A stretch of 64,000 nt of DNA from Bradyrhizobium sp. 186 (GCF_023101685.1 NZ_CP082164.1:4340001-4404000), one strand, 5' to 3'. Counted from the first letter of the stretch, positions 54,891 through 64,000 are shown. Program-made: numbers and translations. Notes: a model not told the origin generated them from the letters alone.

Positions 54891-55472
54891 CTACTTCTTT
54901 TCGATCGCTTCAACGAGGTGCTCGACTTCGGCCTCCAGCGCCGAAATCTGCGACTCGTGGGGATCCGGAATCATGCCACGCATGATGGCGATCCGCTTGA
55001 TCAGCTCGGAAATGCCTTGAACGAGCAGCAGCGTGAAGCCGATCATGATGAGCGATTTGGCCGGCCATTGCGGCAGGCCGCCGGCGTTGCCGGATTGCTC
55101 GTTGATCTGGAACGAGCGCAGGAAGAACGGTATTCCAGTGACGATCATGACGACGGTCAGCGGAATGAGGAAGAACAGATGACCGATCACGTCGATCACG
55201 TTGCGGGCCGTCTTCGGCAGCATGTTGTTTACGATGTCAATTCGGATGTGTTCGTTGTCGAGCAGCGTCCAGGACGAGCACAACAGGAACACAATGCTGA
55301 AAAGCACCCATTGCAGCTCGAGCCACGAGTTGGAGGACGTGTCCAACGTCTTTCGAACGATCGCATTCAGCGCCGAGATGATGACGGCGACCAGAATCAA
55401 CCAAGCCAGGCGTTTGCCGGTCCAGCGTGTAAACGCGTCGATCCCGCCGCTCAACTTAAGGAGCGCTGTCAA
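54891..55472 (-). CDS. dctQ: TRAP transporter small permease DctQ
   Basis: 193 residues from TTG 55472, chosen because ggggaggacc lies just upstream; the open frame is longer but its extra N-terminus is basic and unlike the family. Four membrane helices (LAWLILVAVIISALNAIVRK, WVLFSIVFLLCSSWTLLDNE, HLFFLIPLTVVMIVTGIPFF, LIMIGFTLLLVQGISELIKR) and HIRIDIVN, then an acidic end with a short coiled coil. Partner of DctM. Confidence 0.9.
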   Translation of the reverse strand: MTALLKLSGGIDAFTRWTGKRLAWLILVAVIISALNAIVRKTLDTSSNSWLELQWVLFSIVFLLCSSWTLLDNEHIRIDIVNNMLPKTARNVIDVIGHLFFLIPLTVVMIVTGIPFFLRSFQINEQSGNAGGLPQWPAKSLIMIGFTLLLVQGISELIKRIAIMRGMIPDPHESQISALEAEVEHLVEAIEKK

Positions 55473-55646
55473 TGATAGGTCCTCCCCGATTTGCCCCGGC
55501 CGTCTTGACTGCGCCGAGTGGCGCGTTGGCTTGTCTCGCCGCGCAGGCATGAGGCAGCCGCACAAAACCAGCGGCCGCGCCGTCAGTCAATCGGAAGTTT
55601 GTTGATAGTTAAGGGGAATAGCCCGCGGAGGCGGCAGATTGAACGG

Positions 55647-56675
55647 CTAGCCGCCGGTCACGCTCATGTGGCGGCTGACGCTGGGGCGATCGTGGCGGCG
55701 GTCGATGATGAAGTCGTGGCCCTTGGGCTTCAGCCCGATGGCACGGTCGATCGCATCCGCAAGCAGCGCATCCTCGCTCGATGCACGCAGAGGTTTGCGC
55801 AAATCGGAGGCATCCTCGTGGCCGAGGCAGGTGTGCAGCGTTCCCGTGCAGGTGATGCGCACCCGATTGCAGGATTCGCAGAAATTGTGGGTCATTGGCG
55901 TGATGAAGCCGAGCTTGCCGCCGGTCTCGGCGACGCTGACATAGCGCGCCGGCCCGCCGGTGCTCTCGGCTAAATCCGTCAACGTGAATTGCTGGGCGAG
56001 CCGCGCCCGCACCAGCGACAGCGGCAGGTACTGGTCGATGCGCCCGGAGCCGATCTCGCCCATCGGCATCACCTCGATCAGCGTCAGCCCCATGCCCTTG
56101 CCATGGGCCCAGCGCATCAGCTCGGGAAGCTCGTCCTCGTTGAGGTTCTTCAGCGCCACGGCGTTGATCTTCACGGCAAGTCCCGCGGCGCGCGCCGCCT
56201 CGATGCCCTCCAAAACCTTGTCCATCTCGCCCCAGCGGGTGATCTCGCGAAACTTTTGCGAATCGAGCGTGTCGAGCGAGATGTTGATGCGGCGGACACC
56301 GCAATCGGCGAGTTCCCGGGCGTATTTCGCAAGCTGGGTGCCGTTGGTGGTCAGCGTCAGCTCGCCCAATGCGCCGCTCGCGAGGTGACGCGACAGCGAA
56401 CGCACCAGCGTCATCACGTTGCGGCGGACCAGCGGCTCGCCGCCGGTGAGTCGCAGCTTCTTCACGCCCTTGGCGATGAAGGCCGAGCAGAGCCGATCGA
56501 GCTCCTCCAGCGTCAAGAGGTCGGCCTTGGGCAGGAACGTCATGTCTTCCGACATGCAGTAGAAGCAGCGCAGGTCGCAGCGGTCGGTGACGGAGACGCG
56601 CAAATAGCTGATGGTCCGCCCGAACGGGTCGGTCATGGGGCTCGACAGCTGGGCTAGGGCGGAGGATCCGTTCAT
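55647..56675 (-). CDS. moaA: GTP 3',8-cyclase MoaA
   Basis: 342 residues. Radical SAM cluster motif [23 protein letters not shown]-site [20 protein letters not shown], second [4Fe-4S] cluster cysteines in [20 protein letters not shown], and the conserved C-terminal Gly-Gly (SVTGG). It makes the first intermediate of molybdenum cofactor. It stands apart from other moa genes. Upstream of dctQ by about 175 bases on the same strand. Confidence 0.95.
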   Translation of the reverse strand: MNGSSALAQLSSPMTDPFGRTISYLRVSVTDRCDLRCFYCMSEDMTFLPKADLLTLEELDRLCSAFIAKGVKKLRLTGGEPLVRRNVMTLVRSLSRHLASGALGELTLTTNGTQLAKYARELADCGVRRINISLDTLDSQKFREITRWGEMDKVLEGIEAARAAGLAVKINAVALKNLNEDELPELMRWAHGKGMGLTLIEVMPMGEIGSGRIDQYLPLSLVRARLAQQFTLTDLAESTGGPARYVSVAETGGKLGFITPMTHNFCESCNRVRITCTGTLHTCLGHEDASDLRKPLRASSEDALLADAIDRAIGLKPKGHDFIIDRRHDRPSVSRHMSVTGG

Positions 56676-56783
56676 ACGAGAGGCCTTGTCACTAACGGCG
56701 ACGGGCGCACCTTTGCGTCAGCGGTGCTCTGGAAGCAATCTAAGCATCAGACGTGGCAAGGACAATCGTGCGCCGTACAGAGT

Positions 56784-57281
56784 TCAACGCTTGCCCGCGT
56801 TCGGATCGGGGAACGGCGAACCCGAGGCAGGCGTGGCGGCGGTCGGTGCGGCTGCTGCGGGTGTGGCTGCGGCCGGTTTCGGCTTCTTCGGCCGGTGCGG
56901 TCTCCTCACCGGCTTGGGTGGGGTGGCCGGCTGAAGCTCGGCGAACACTGGGTTCGGATCGGTGGTGACGGAGGCGGGCGTGGTGAAATCGCCGGGATTC
57001 TTGATCACGTTCACCGGCACGCTCGCCGGCTGGAACTTGTTCAGGGCGTAGCTGACCGTGAAAGGGCCGTCAGGGGCGGGAACCGAGACGGAGCAGGGCG
57101 TCTTGCAGCCCGGCCCGAGCGAGGTTTTGGCGTCAGCACCCGGAGGACTGGATTCAAGCTGGACCTGGACGGTCGGCGGGGCCGATTTGAACATGTCCCA
57201 GGAGACCGAGGAGCAGCCGCCAAGACTCATTCCGGCAAAAAGGCTCGCTGCCGCTAACGCAATCGCGATGACACGACGCAT
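56784..57281 (-). CDS. Lipoprotein with PEGA-like domain
   Basis: 165 residues from ATG 57281. Signal MRRVIAIALAAASLFAGMSL with the lipobox LGGC, so the mature protein is lipid-anchored. One domain (VQVQLESSPPGADAKTSLGP, GCKTPCSVSVPAPDGPFTVS) resembles PEGA. The C-terminal third is Pro/Lys/Ala-rich (KKPKPAAATPAAAAP), as in peptidoglycan-spanning tails. Role unknown. It lies 108 bases upstream of moaA. Confidence 0.78.
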   Translation of the reverse strand: MRRVIAIALAAASLFAGMSLGGCSSVSWDMFKSAPPTVQVQLESSPPGADAKTSLGPGCKTPCSVSVPAPDGPFTVSYALNKFQPASVPVNVIKNPGDFTTPASVTTDPNPVFAELQPATPPKPVRRPHRPKKPKPAAATPAAAAPTAATPASGSPFPDPNAGKR

Positions 57282-57437
57282 GACCATCCACTTTTACTGC
57301 GACGAACCGCCACATCCCCGCCAGCGACCTTAGAGGTGTCGTTCCGGCCACGCAACCGGCGGGGTGCGCATAGTTAATAGTTGGCTAATGCGGGATATCT
57401 TGGGATTTTGTAGGGATTTCAGTGCCTTGCCGAGTCA

Positions 57438-58112
57438 CTAGGCCGTCATCAGGCTGCTGGCGGCAGCCGGCAGGTCGCGCATGTGATGGATCAGCCGGTC
57501 CGGCTTGAGCTCGGCGATCGGCACGTCCGTGTAGCCGAAGCTGACCCCGATCACAGGCACCCCGGCCCGCCGGGCCACCCCGACATCGGGTCCGGCATCG
57601 CCGACCATGATGCTGGCCGCAAGCTGCCCGCCGGCCCGGGCTACGGTCTCACGCAGGATGGTCGGGTCGGGCTTTTGGACGCCAAAGGTGTCGGCGCCGC
57701 AGATCGCGGCGAACCAGGGGCTCAGGCCGAGCTGGTCCAACAGCCGCTTCGACAGCCATTCCAGCTTGTTGGTGCAGACCGCAAGCCGGTGGCCTTGCGC
57801 CGCAAAATGGTCGAGCGCCGCCTCGAGCCCCTCGAAGGGCCGGGATTCGACGGCGATATGGTCGGCATAATAGGCGATGAAATCCGCCGTCATCCGGTTC
57901 ATGTCCTCGACGCTGACGGTGCGGCCCTCGGCCTCCAGGCCCCGCTCGATCAGCTTGCGGGCGCCGGCACCGATCATGTTGCGGGCTGACTGCATCGGCA
58001 AGGGCGGCAGGCCTTCGCGGTCGAGCACGTGGTTCAGCGCGCTGATCAGGTCGGGCGCCGTATCCACAAGCGTGCCGTCGAGATCGAAAACGATCGTATG
58101 AGGGGAGGTCAT
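57438..58112 (-). CDS. gph: Phosphoglycolate phosphatase (HAD family)
   Basis: 224 residues from ATG 58112. HAD motif I TIVFDLDGTLVDTAPDLISA, motif II LAVCTNKLEWL, motif III Lys in GVQKPDP and motif IV SIMVGDAGPDVGVA (a glycine replaces the more usual Ser/Asn after GD). The cap domain between I and II matches Gph. It clears 2-phosphoglycolate made by oxygenation or DNA repair. It lies back to back with rpiA. Confidence 0.87.
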   Translation of the reverse strand: MTSPHTIVFDLDGTLVDTAPDLISALNHVLDREGLPPLPMQSARNMIGAGARKLIERGLEAEGRTVSVEDMNRMTADFIAYYADHIAVESRPFEGLEAALDHFAAQGHRLAVCTNKLEWLSKRLLDQLGLSPWFAAICGADTFGVQKPDPTILRETVARAGGQLAASIMVGDAGPDVGVARRAGVPVIGVSFGYTDVPIAELKPDRLIHHMRDLPAAASSLMTA

Positions 58113-58269
58113 GTGGAAAGCGCTATCGGTCCAGCCGTATCGGCGCAAGGGGCGAGGCCATAAGATCAGCTTATAGGCCTGTTCCGGCGGGGAAAACGAG
58201 GCTACATAGGCCGCCGCAAGCGAGCACTATCGGCGGCACAGTTAGATCAGAGGCGGGCGCAATTTGAAC

Positions 58270-58977
58270 ATGGACCAGTTGAAGCGAGAGGCTGCGGCGC
58301 GCGCGCTCGAGGAGGTGCGTGACGGCATGCAGCTCGGGCTCGGCACCGGCTCGACCGCAAAGCATTTCGTCGAGCTGCTCGGCGAGCGCGTACGCGCCGG
58401 GCTCAAGGTGATCGGCGTGCCGACCTCCGAGGCCACGCGTGCCGACGCCGAGCGCTGCGGCGTGCCGCTGACCACGCTCGATGAGATCGAGCATCTCGAC
58501 CTGACCATCGACGGCGCCGACGAGATCGATCCCGCGCTCAATCTGATCAAGGGCGGCGGCGGCGCGCTTCTGCGCGAGAAGATCGTTGCGGCCGCCTCGG
58601 ATCGCATGATCGTGATTGCCGACGACACCAAATGGGTGCCGGCGCTCGGCCGCTTTCCGCTGCCGGTCGAGGTCATCCCGTTCGGGCTCGGCGCAACCCG
58701 GCGGGCGATCGAGAAGGCATTTGCGGAATGCGGCGTTTCCGGGCAAATGGCGGTCCGCAAGAGCAAAGATGGCCACGTTTTCGTCACCGATGGCGGCCAC
58801 TGGATCGTCGATGCCCAGCTCGGACGGATTGAGGATCCGGCTCATCTCGCCACGGCGTTGAGCGCGATCCCCGGCGTCGTCGAGCATGGTCTGTTCATCG
58901 GCTTGGCCAGCTCGGCTGTTTTGGCGGGTGGCGAGGGAATCCGCGTGATTGAACGGCGAAAGCCGAAAGGAGACTAG
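58270..58977 (+). CDS. rpiA: Ribose-5-phosphate isomerase A
   Basis: 235 residues. [59 protein letters not shown] hold the phosphate loop, the catalytic aspartates and the general base Glu of RpiA. It interconverts ribose 5-phosphate and ribulose 5-phosphate. A TTG six bases earlier is an alternative start. The DUF2059 gene follows after two bases. Confidence 0.95.
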   Translation: MDQLKREAAARALEEVRDGMQLGLGTGSTAKHFVELLGERVRAGLKVIGVPTSEATRADAERCGVPLTTLDEIEHLDLTIDGADEIDPALNLIKGGGGALLREKIVAAASDRMIVIADDTKWVPALGRFPLPVEVIPFGLGATRRAIEKAFAECGVSGQMAVRKSKDGHVFVTDGGHWIVDAQLGRIEDPAHLATALSAIPGVVEHGLFIGLASSAVLAGGEGIRVIERRKPKGD

Positions 58978-58979
58978 GA

Positions 58980-59498
58980 ATGAAGAGTGTTTTGAAATTC
59001 TTGCCGGCCGCGACCCTCGCTGTGGCACTGGCCGTTTGCGCCGCCCCGGCCGTGGCCCAGCAGCCGCCCCCGTCGAAATCCTCGCCGGCGGCCATCGCGG
59101 CGGCCAAGGAGATCCTGACGATCAAGAACGCCAGTGCGATGTACGCCAACGCCGTGCCCGGCCTGGTCGAGAAGACCAAGATCGCGCTGATCCAGCAGAA
59201 CCTCAACTACCAGAAGGATCTCAACGAGGTCGCCGGGGTCGTCAACCAGCAGCTTACCGGCCGCGAGAAGGAGATCGGCGAAGGCATGGCGCAGGTCTAT
59301 GCCAGCGAGTTCACCGAGCAGGAGCTGAAGGACCTCGTCACCTTCTACAAGTCGCCGCTCGGCAAGAAGCTGATCGAGGCCGAGCCCCGCGCCATCGGGC
59401 TGAGCATGGCCTTCATGAACTCCTGGGCCCAGAACTTCTCCGAGACGGTGATGGGTGCCTTCCGCGCCGAGATGCGCAAGCGTGGCAAGGAGATCTGA
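58980..59498 (+). CDS. DUF2059 exported protein
   Basis: 172 residues. Signal peptide MKSVLKFLPAATLAVALAVC...VAQ. The mature part has the DUF2059 pattern, with VYASEFTEQELKDLVTFYKS, PLGKKLIEAEPRA as the conserved block, preceded by a helical KEILTIKNASAMYANAVPGL. Periplasmic, all-helical, function unknown. It is translated with rpiA, an order common in this group. Confidence 0.85.
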   Translation: MKSVLKFLPAATLAVALAVCAAPAVAQQPPPSKSSPAAIAAAKEILTIKNASAMYANAVPGLVEKTKIALIQQNLNYQKDLNEVAGVVNQQLTGREKEIGEGMAQVYASEFTEQELKDLVTFYKSPLGKKLIEAEPRAIGLSMAFMNSWAQNFSETVMGAFRAEMRKRGKEI

Positions 59499-59521
59499 CA
59501 GAGCCTATCTGATCAGAAATC

Positions 59522-59605
59522 CCTAAAGCGCGTCATCGCGCTTTAGGTTGTTATTTGAGCATGATCTTTTCGGAAAACCGCTCCACACTTTTCCGGATCA
59601 AGCTC
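59522..59605. repeat. Palindromic intergenic repeat of the Bradyrhizobium/Rhodopseudomonas type
   Basis: First hairpin CCTAAAGCGCG-tcat-CGCGCTTTAGG (59522-59547). Second hairpin gagcatgatc...cggaaaa paired with ttttccg-gatcaagctc (59557-59605). The same two-hairpin unit is, from memory, scattered widely in related genomes. It also ends the rpiA transcript. Confidence 0.75.
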
Positions 59606-59627
59606 TAGCTAGAGGTCGGAGTGGACA

Positions 59628-61016
59628 ATGGCTGAATTCGACGTCGACCTCTTTGTCATCGGTGGCGGTTCAGGCGGTGTGCGCGCCGCCCGCATCGCGG
59701 CCGGATACGGCGCCCGCGTGATGATCGCGGAAGAGTACCGTATGGGCGGCACCTGCGTGATCCGCGGCTGCGTGCCGAAGAAGCTGCTCGTGATCGGCTC
59801 GCACGTCCGTCACGAGATCGAGGACGCCGCGGGCTTCGGCTGGACCATTCCGTCCATAAGCTTCGACTGGCCGACGCTGATCGCCAACAAGGACAAGGAG
59901 ATCGCGCGGCTGGAGGCGGCCTACACGACAAACGTCGAGAAGTCGGGCGGGCAGATCGTCAAGAGCCGCGCGGTGATCGAGGACAAGCACACCGTCCGCC
60001 TGCTCGAGAACGACAGGAGGATCACGGCAAAGTACATCCTGGTCGCAACCGGCGGCGCGCCCAATCACGGCGCCATGATCCCCGGTATCGAGCACGTGAT
60101 CTCCTCCAACGAGGCGTTTCACCTGAAGACGCAGCCGAAGCGGATCGTGATCCAGGGCGGCGGCTACATTGCGCTGGAATTCGCCGGCATCTTTGCCGGC
60201 TTCGGCTCCGACGTCACCGTGATCTATCGCGGCGACAACATCTTGCGCGGCTTTGACGAGGATGTCCGCGCTCATGTCCGCGCCGAGATGGAGAAGCAGG
60301 GCATCACCATTCTCACCGGCTGCACGGTGAGCAAGGTCGATCGCCATGGCGAGGAATTCACAACACATCTGTCGAACGGCTCGAGCGTCGCCTCCGAGCA
60401 GGTGATGTTCGCGATCGGCCGCCATCCCGCCGTCGCCAATCTCGGCCTGGAAAAGGCCGGCGTCGCCATCAATCCGAACAACGGCGGCATCGCGGTCGAC
60501 CATTTCTCCAAGAGCTCGGTCGACAACATCTACGCCATCGGCGACGTCACCCATCGCCACAATCTGACGCCGGTCGCGATCCGCGAGGGCCACGCCTTCG
60601 CCGACACCGTGTTCGGCAAGCGCGAGGTGAGGGTGGATCATTCCACCATCCCGACTGCCGTGTTCTCGCAGCCGGAGATCGGCACCGTCGGTCTCACCGA
60701 GACCGAGGCGCGCGCCCAATATGGCCACGTCGACATCTACAAGACGACGTTTCGCCCGATCAAGGCGACGATGTCCGGCCGCGACACCCGCGTGCTGATA
60801 AAGCTCGTCGTCGACGGCGCCTCCGATCGCGTGCTCGGCTGCCACATCGTCGGCGATGCCGCCGCCGAGATCACCCAGGCGGTCGCGATCGCGGTGAAGA
60901 TGAAGGCGACCAAGGCCGACTTCGACGCCACCTTCGCGCTGCACCCGACCGCCGCCGAAGAGCTCGTCACCATGCGCACCCCGACCGCGCGCCACGTGCG
61001 GCAGGCAGCGGAGTAG
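59628..61016 (+). CDS. gor: Glutathione-disulfide reductase
   Basis: 462 residues. FAD motif DLFVIGGGSGGVRAARIAAG, redox disulfide GGTCVIRGCVPKKLLVIGSH, NADPH motif IVIQGGGYIALEFAGIFAGF, YAIGDVTHRHNLTPVAIREG, and the C-terminal catalytic HPTAAEE. It reduces GSSG with NADPH. Close to the alphaproteobacterial Gor. A hairpin terminator follows at 61029. Confidence 0.95.
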   Translation: MAEFDVDLFVIGGGSGGVRAARIAAGYGARVMIAEEYRMGGTCVIRGCVPKKLLVIGSHVRHEIEDAAGFGWTIPSISFDWPTLIANKDKEIARLEAAYTTNVEKSGGQIVKSRAVIEDKHTVRLLENDRRITAKYILVATGGAPNHGAMIPGIEHVISSNEAFHLKTQPKRIVIQGGGYIALEFAGIFAGFGSDVTVIYRGDNILRGFDEDVRAHVRAEMEKQGITILTGCTVSKVDRHGEEFTTHLSNGSSVASEQVMFAIGRHPAVANLGLEKAGVAINPNNGGIAVDHFSKSSVDNIYAIGDVTHRHNLTPVAIREGHAFADTVFGKREVRVDHSTIPTAVFSQPEIGTVGLTETEARAQYGHVDIYKTTFRPIKATMSGRDTRVLIKLVVDGASDRVLGCHIVGDAAAEITQAVAIAVKMKATKADFDATFALHPTAAEELVTMRTPTARHVRQAAE

Positions 61017-61028
61017 GGTTCAGTTTCC

Positions 61029-61051
61029 GGGCCTGGACGTCCTCCAGGCCC
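61029..61051 (+). terminator. Hairpin after gor
   Basis: GGGCCTGGA-cgtcc-TCCAGGCCC, then ttgacggtttgttc. A nine-base stem with a weak T-rich tail. Confidence 0.6.
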
Positions 61052-61104
61052 TTGACGGTTTGTTCATGATTTGTTCTTATGCTGCAACCGTGATGGAGGC
61101 AGCT

Positions 61105-61413
61105 ATGGACAACCGTATCAACGAAATCCGCAGAACCATTAGGGCGCTCCGCGTCAGCATGCTCGAGGCTGAGGCGATCGTGCGTGAACAGATCAATCGG
61201 GACGAGGACTGTAGCTTCGTGGCGCAGGAAATCCTCAAGATGCGTTCGGTCATGAGCCTGCTCGTCAGGGAGCGAACCACGCTCGGCGATGACGAGCCGA
61301 TCCTGGTGAACAGCTTCTTCATCCCGCGGCGCCGTCCGTCACGAACGCCGGTGGCTGCTCGCCCCCTGAAGTACCGTCTTGTTTCCCCGCAGAGCCTGGC
61401 GGCGAGGATCTGA
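61105..61413 (+). CDS. Hypothetical helical protein
   Basis: 102 residues from ATG 61105, preceded by gatggaggcagct. The first half is helical and charged (MDNRINEIRRTIRALRVSML, EAEAIVREQINRDEDCSF) and the second half basic and Pro/Arg-rich (FFIPRRRPSRTPVAARPLKY). It resembles short rhizobial proteins of unknown role. No membrane segment. Confidence 0.55.
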   Translation: MDNRINEIRRTIRALRVSMLEAEAIVREQINRDEDCSFVAQEILKMRSVMSLLVRERTTLGDDEPILVNSFFIPRRRPSRTPVAARPLKYRLVSPQSLAARI

Positions 61414-61425
61414 CGCGGAGAGAGC

Positions 61426-61611
61426 TCATTCGAAGGGGTGACGGGCAATCGGCTCAGGCTTGCCCGTCGGACTGTCCGCCCACTTCGCCATGTCCATCGT
61501 TCGCGCGTCAACGCCCTCGCACCAGAAGCAGCTGAGCTGCGCGCGGCCGTTCTCGGACAGGATGGGGACGAGGCCCTGGCCGCAGCCGGCGCAACAGGTA
61601 ATGTGGTTCAT
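61426..61611 (-). CDS. Small zinc-ribbon-like protein
   Basis: 61 residues from ATG 61611 (gaggaccgc upstream). MNHITCCAGCGQGLVPILSE, LSCFWCEGVD gives two C-x2-C knuckles likely to bind zinc, then a polar tail. The short length, clear ribosome site and paired cysteines support a real gene. Function unknown. It converges with the gene at 61105. Confidence 0.6.
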   Translation of the reverse strand: MNHITCCAGCGQGLVPILSENGRAQLSCFWCEGVDARTMDMAKWADSPTGKPEPIARHPFE

Positions 61612-61748
61612 GCGGTCCTCGACGACACCGAATTCAGGAACGACATTTTCATTCCCCAAGCTTGCGCGGGCGCTATGACGGTGCCGCCATAGGCGGTTCG
61701 AGCTGCGTTCCCGACACGGATCGTGCCGAGTGCGTCTCGTGCGTGCTT

Positions 61749-62345
61749 CTAGTCCTGTTCGCCAAGGATTTGGATTTGAGCCTTGCCATACGGATAAAAA
61801 TGCTCCTTGCGGCCCTGCTGCCAGAGAGTTTTCAGTCCGGGCGCTGTGATGTCCCAATCCGGACGGCATTTCCTGCTTACGGCTCGGAGATCTTGCCGGA
61901 GCTCTTCGACGGTCGGACGTCCGAAGAACCAGTAGCCATTGTAGACCTTGTGAACGACAAGGCGGGGCTCCAGCACAATGACGTGCGGAATCATCGGATT
62001 GTGGATGGGATCAGTATACTCGGCGATGTCGAGATCCTTCTGAATGATGCGCCGCGGATCGGAGAGAAAAGGCCAGTGAGCGCCCACGCCGCTGCGGTAT
62101 TCGCTGGTCTGGCTGATGGTGTCGGTCGTGATCGTGACCATCCGGCAGTAGCCCACCTCCATCTCCCGGTGCAGTTGCAGCAGCCCTTCGGCCTGACGTC
62201 GATCCTTCGGACAAAAGCCGCCACGGCCAAGGACAAGCACCATCGGATCGTCACCCTGCAACTCGGACAGCTTTCGATGCTTGCCAGTGTGGTCGCTGAG
62301 CTCGTAATCCGGAAAGGTGACTCCCTCCATGATGTCTGGTCGCAT
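61749..62345 (-). CDS. AhpC/TSA-type redoxin
   Basis: 198 residues from ATG 62345 (ccgtggagag upstream). FPDYELSDHTGKHRKLSELQ, MVLVLGRGGFCPKDRRQAEG shows the thioredoxin fold with a single cysteine in the peroxidatic position and T/F-C-P-K-D in place of T-x-x-C. SEYRSGVGAHWPFLSDPRR continues the AhpC pattern. It may reduce peroxides using an outside thiol. It follows the flavoreductase gene after 41 bases. Confidence 0.8.
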   Translation of the reverse strand: MRPDIMEGVTFPDYELSDHTGKHRKLSELQGDDPMVLVLGRGGFCPKDRRQAEGLLQLHREMEVGYCRMVTITTDTISQTSEYRSGVGAHWPFLSDPRRIIQKDLDIAEYTDPIHNPMIPHVIVLEPRLVVHKVYNGYWFFGRPTVEELRQDLRAVSRKCRPDWDITAPGLKTLWQQGRKEHFYPYGKAQIQILGEQD

Positions 62346-62386
62346 TTCAATCTCTCCACGGTTTGGTGCAGTTGCGTCGGCGCCGA

Positions 62387-64000
62387 TCAAAGATCGACCA
62401 CGATGTCGCCCTCGGGTCGTGAGCAGCAGATCAGGACATTGCCGTCCGCCGGCGCGTCGATCGGGTCCGGACGATAGCTGACCGTTCCCGCCACGAGCCC
62501 GGTCTCGCAGTTGTGGCAGACCCCCGTTCGACACGACCAACGTACGGGTATGTCGCAAGCTTCGGCCAATTCCAGCAAACTTCCGTATGATCGCGACCAG
62601 CGAACATTGAGACCGCTACGGGCGAACGAGACGTTCGGTCCCGGGCCGGGAGGCCCGACCGGCAGATGCGGGGGCATCTGCGGCGATCGCGCAATGCCAG
62701 GCGTCAGGGACGGCCTGGCGCCGAACAACTCGGTATGGATGCGATCCGCCGTTACGCCTGAGGTCGCAAGGCCGGAGGTCAGATCGCTCATGAAGCTTGC
62801 CGGTCCGCAGATATAGAAGTCACTGTCGTGCGGTATGTCGAGAGCTTGGAGCACTCGGATATCGAGATGGCCAGCCGTATCGAAATCCACATTGGGCCGA
62901 TCGCCGGGGGCGGGCGCGCTGTAGCAGATGTGGCTGTGATGGTGAGCTAGCGCATCCAGCAGTCCGCGCGCCTCCGTCGCAAACGGATGTTCGCGGCCGT
63001 TACGGATCCCGTGCAGCCACCAGATGTCCCGCGTCGATGCCTCCGCCGCCAGCGCGTGAAGCATCGCGAGCACCGGCGTCACGCCGATCCCGGCGCTCAG
63101 CAGCACGACAGGCCGCTCGCCTTGTCGCAGTGTGAAACCTCCGCGCGGCGCACTCGCGTGTACCACGTCGCCGGCCTTCAGCTCTTCGGCGATATAGGCG
63201 CTGGCCACGCCGTGTGCTTCCTGCTTGACGCTGAGACGATAGCACGCAGTGCTGGGCTCTCCCGACAACGAATAGCTTCGCATCAGCGCGGGTGCGGCAG
63301 CCGGCCCCAACTGCAACACGACGAACTGCCCGGGGAGGGCGGCGGCAACAGGCTGTCCGTCGGTCGGCTCGAGCACGAGCGAGGTCACGTTGTCGCTTTC
63401 GCGCACCTTGCGCGATACGCGAAACGCGCGGAATCCACGCCAGGCCGGAGGTGGTCCGGACGCTGCGACAAGTCCCGGGTTTCCCGTTGTCGCACCGTCC
63501 CTACGCTGCTGCGCCAGCAGCGCCTCGAAGGAATGACGCCAACCGCTGCTCAGCGCCGGAATACGCAGCGCGTGCTCCAGGCGATCGCGGGGATGACCCG
63601 GCGCGTACAACAGCGCGTTGATCTCGAACACGCTCATTTGCTCGGGCCCCGCCGCTTCTTGCGTGATCTCGTCGCCGGCCTCTGCTTGGCCTTCCTCGAT
63701 CACACGAAAATAGAAGCCGGGTCTGCCGTGCTTCACGAGCAGCGCGGCCATTTCCGGCTCGTTCAAGCGAATGCCGAGGCGGTAACAGGTCACGCGTGGC
63801 TGCGTCACCTCGAGCAGGGCACTTCCGATCCGGTAGCGGTCCCCGATGCACACCTCCGCGTCGGCCAGGCCATCGACCGTGAAGTTTTCGCCAAATTGCC
63901 CGTAAGCAAGGTCCGTTCGACCCAGTTGGTCCTGCCAGTACCGGTAGGAATCGTCCTGATAGACGAAGACGGCGCGGTGTTCGCCGCCGTGGCCCGCCAC
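62387..64000 (-). CDS. MOSC-flavoreductase-ferredoxin fusion (N-terminus beyond window)
   Basis: At least 537 residues with the start outside the window. Order: MOSC domain (first ~130 residues shown, YGQFGENFTVDGLADAEVCI, VTQPRVTCYRLGIRL), a 3-alpha linker, FAD/NAD(P)H reductase (MRSYSLSGEPSTACYRLSVK, VLLSAGIGVTPVLAMLHALA), and a 2Fe-2S ferredoxin with RWSCRTGVCHNCETGLVAGT...NVLICCSRPEGD. The MOSC part could hold molybdenum cofactor or handle sulfur. It resembles YiiM-type N-hydroxylated-base reductases fused to their electron donors. Co-transcribed with the redoxin. Confidence 0.85.
   Translation of the reverse strand: MAGHGGEHRAVFVYQDDSYRYWQDQLGRTDLAYGQFGENFTVDGLADAEVCIGDRYRIGSALLEVTQPRVTCYRLGIRLNEPEMAALLVKHGRPGFYFRVIEEGQAEAGDEITQEAAGPEQMSVFEINALLYAPGHPRDRLEHALRIPALSSGWRHSFEALLAQQRRDGATTGNPGLVAASGPPPAWRGFRAFRVSRKVRESDNVTSLVLEPTDGQPVAAALPGQFVVLQLGPAAAPALMRSYSLSGEPSTACYRLSVKQEAHGVASAYIAEELKAGDVVHASAPRGGFTLRQGERPVVLLSAGIGVTPVLAMLHALAAEASTRDIWWLHGIRNGREHPFATEARGLLDALAHHHSHICYSAPAPGDRPNVDFDTAGHLDIRVLQALDIPHDSDFYICGPASFMSDLTSGLATSGVTADRIHTELFGARPSLTPGIARSPQMPPHLPVGPPGPGPNVSFARSGLNVRWSRSYGSLLELAEACDIPVRWSCRTGVCHNCETGLVAGTVSYRPDPIDAPADGNVLICCSRPEGDIVVDL

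Noticed and set aside
59670..60995. 441-codon minus-strand open frame
   Set aside because: Antisense of gor.

Overview
The window reads as a chromosomal segment of a Bradyrhizobium-type alphaproteobacterium. The inference rests on an OpgC-type membrane acyltransferase, a DUF1289 protein, tandem Tat-exported TRAP binding proteins of the mannitol/chloroaromatic class, many tiny rhizobial hypothetical proteins (H-NS type and a KLLAEAEYWEHLA family), and a palindromic intergenic repeat at 59.5 kb of a kind I recall from this group.

1-30.7 kb is a worn accessory region. It holds broken pieces of real genes: a frameshifted DNA ligase, SOS-response peptidase (SRAP/YedK) fragments at three loci, a nuoD N-terminus, a Crp/Fnr N-terminus, a TraG N-terminus and a tyrosine integrase N-terminus. 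It also holds five insertion sequences: an IS1634-family element inside a 44-codon gene, two nearly identical IS630-family elements each carrying a LexA-like winged-helix ORF, and an IS66-family element whose left terminal repeat is itself split by an IS4-family (IS50-group-like) element. Intact cargo includes a nucleotidyltransferase/metallophosphoesterase pair, exported methyltransferases, OpgC, a MASE1 hybrid kinase convergent with a LuxR-type regulator, a flavin monooxygenase and an SDR. The region ends at dusA, whose 5' end is a known integration hot spot; TraG and integrase remnants lie directly in front of it.

30.7-42.5 kb is ordinary core genome: dusA, a broken outer-membrane beta-barrel gene, an aspartic protease, DUF1289, a histidine kinase, an NhaD-type antiporter, a 3-hydroxyisobutyrate-dehydrogenase-like enzyme, a VOC protein, the Fe-S carrier ApbC/Mrp, two TRAP binding proteins and a YunG-like protein.

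42.5-47.6 kb is a second mobile cluster. Two related IS110-family elements flank a deleted IS91-type element with its tyrosine recombinase. Downstream of both IS110 transposases lies a conserved non-coding block with two stems whose sequences differ by compensating changes. This is a candidate bridge/seek RNA and the most interesting non-coding signal in the window.

47.6-64 kb is core again: a methyltransferase, a Bug-type binding protein, a diheme cytochrome c, an OmpR/kinase pair, TRAP permeases DctM/DctQ (probable partners of the binding proteins 12 kb away), moaA, a lipoprotein, gph, rpiA, a DUF2059 protein, gor, small proteins, a redoxin, and a MOSC-flavoreductase-ferredoxin fusion cut by the window end. 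No tRNA, rRNA or CRISPR array was seen.
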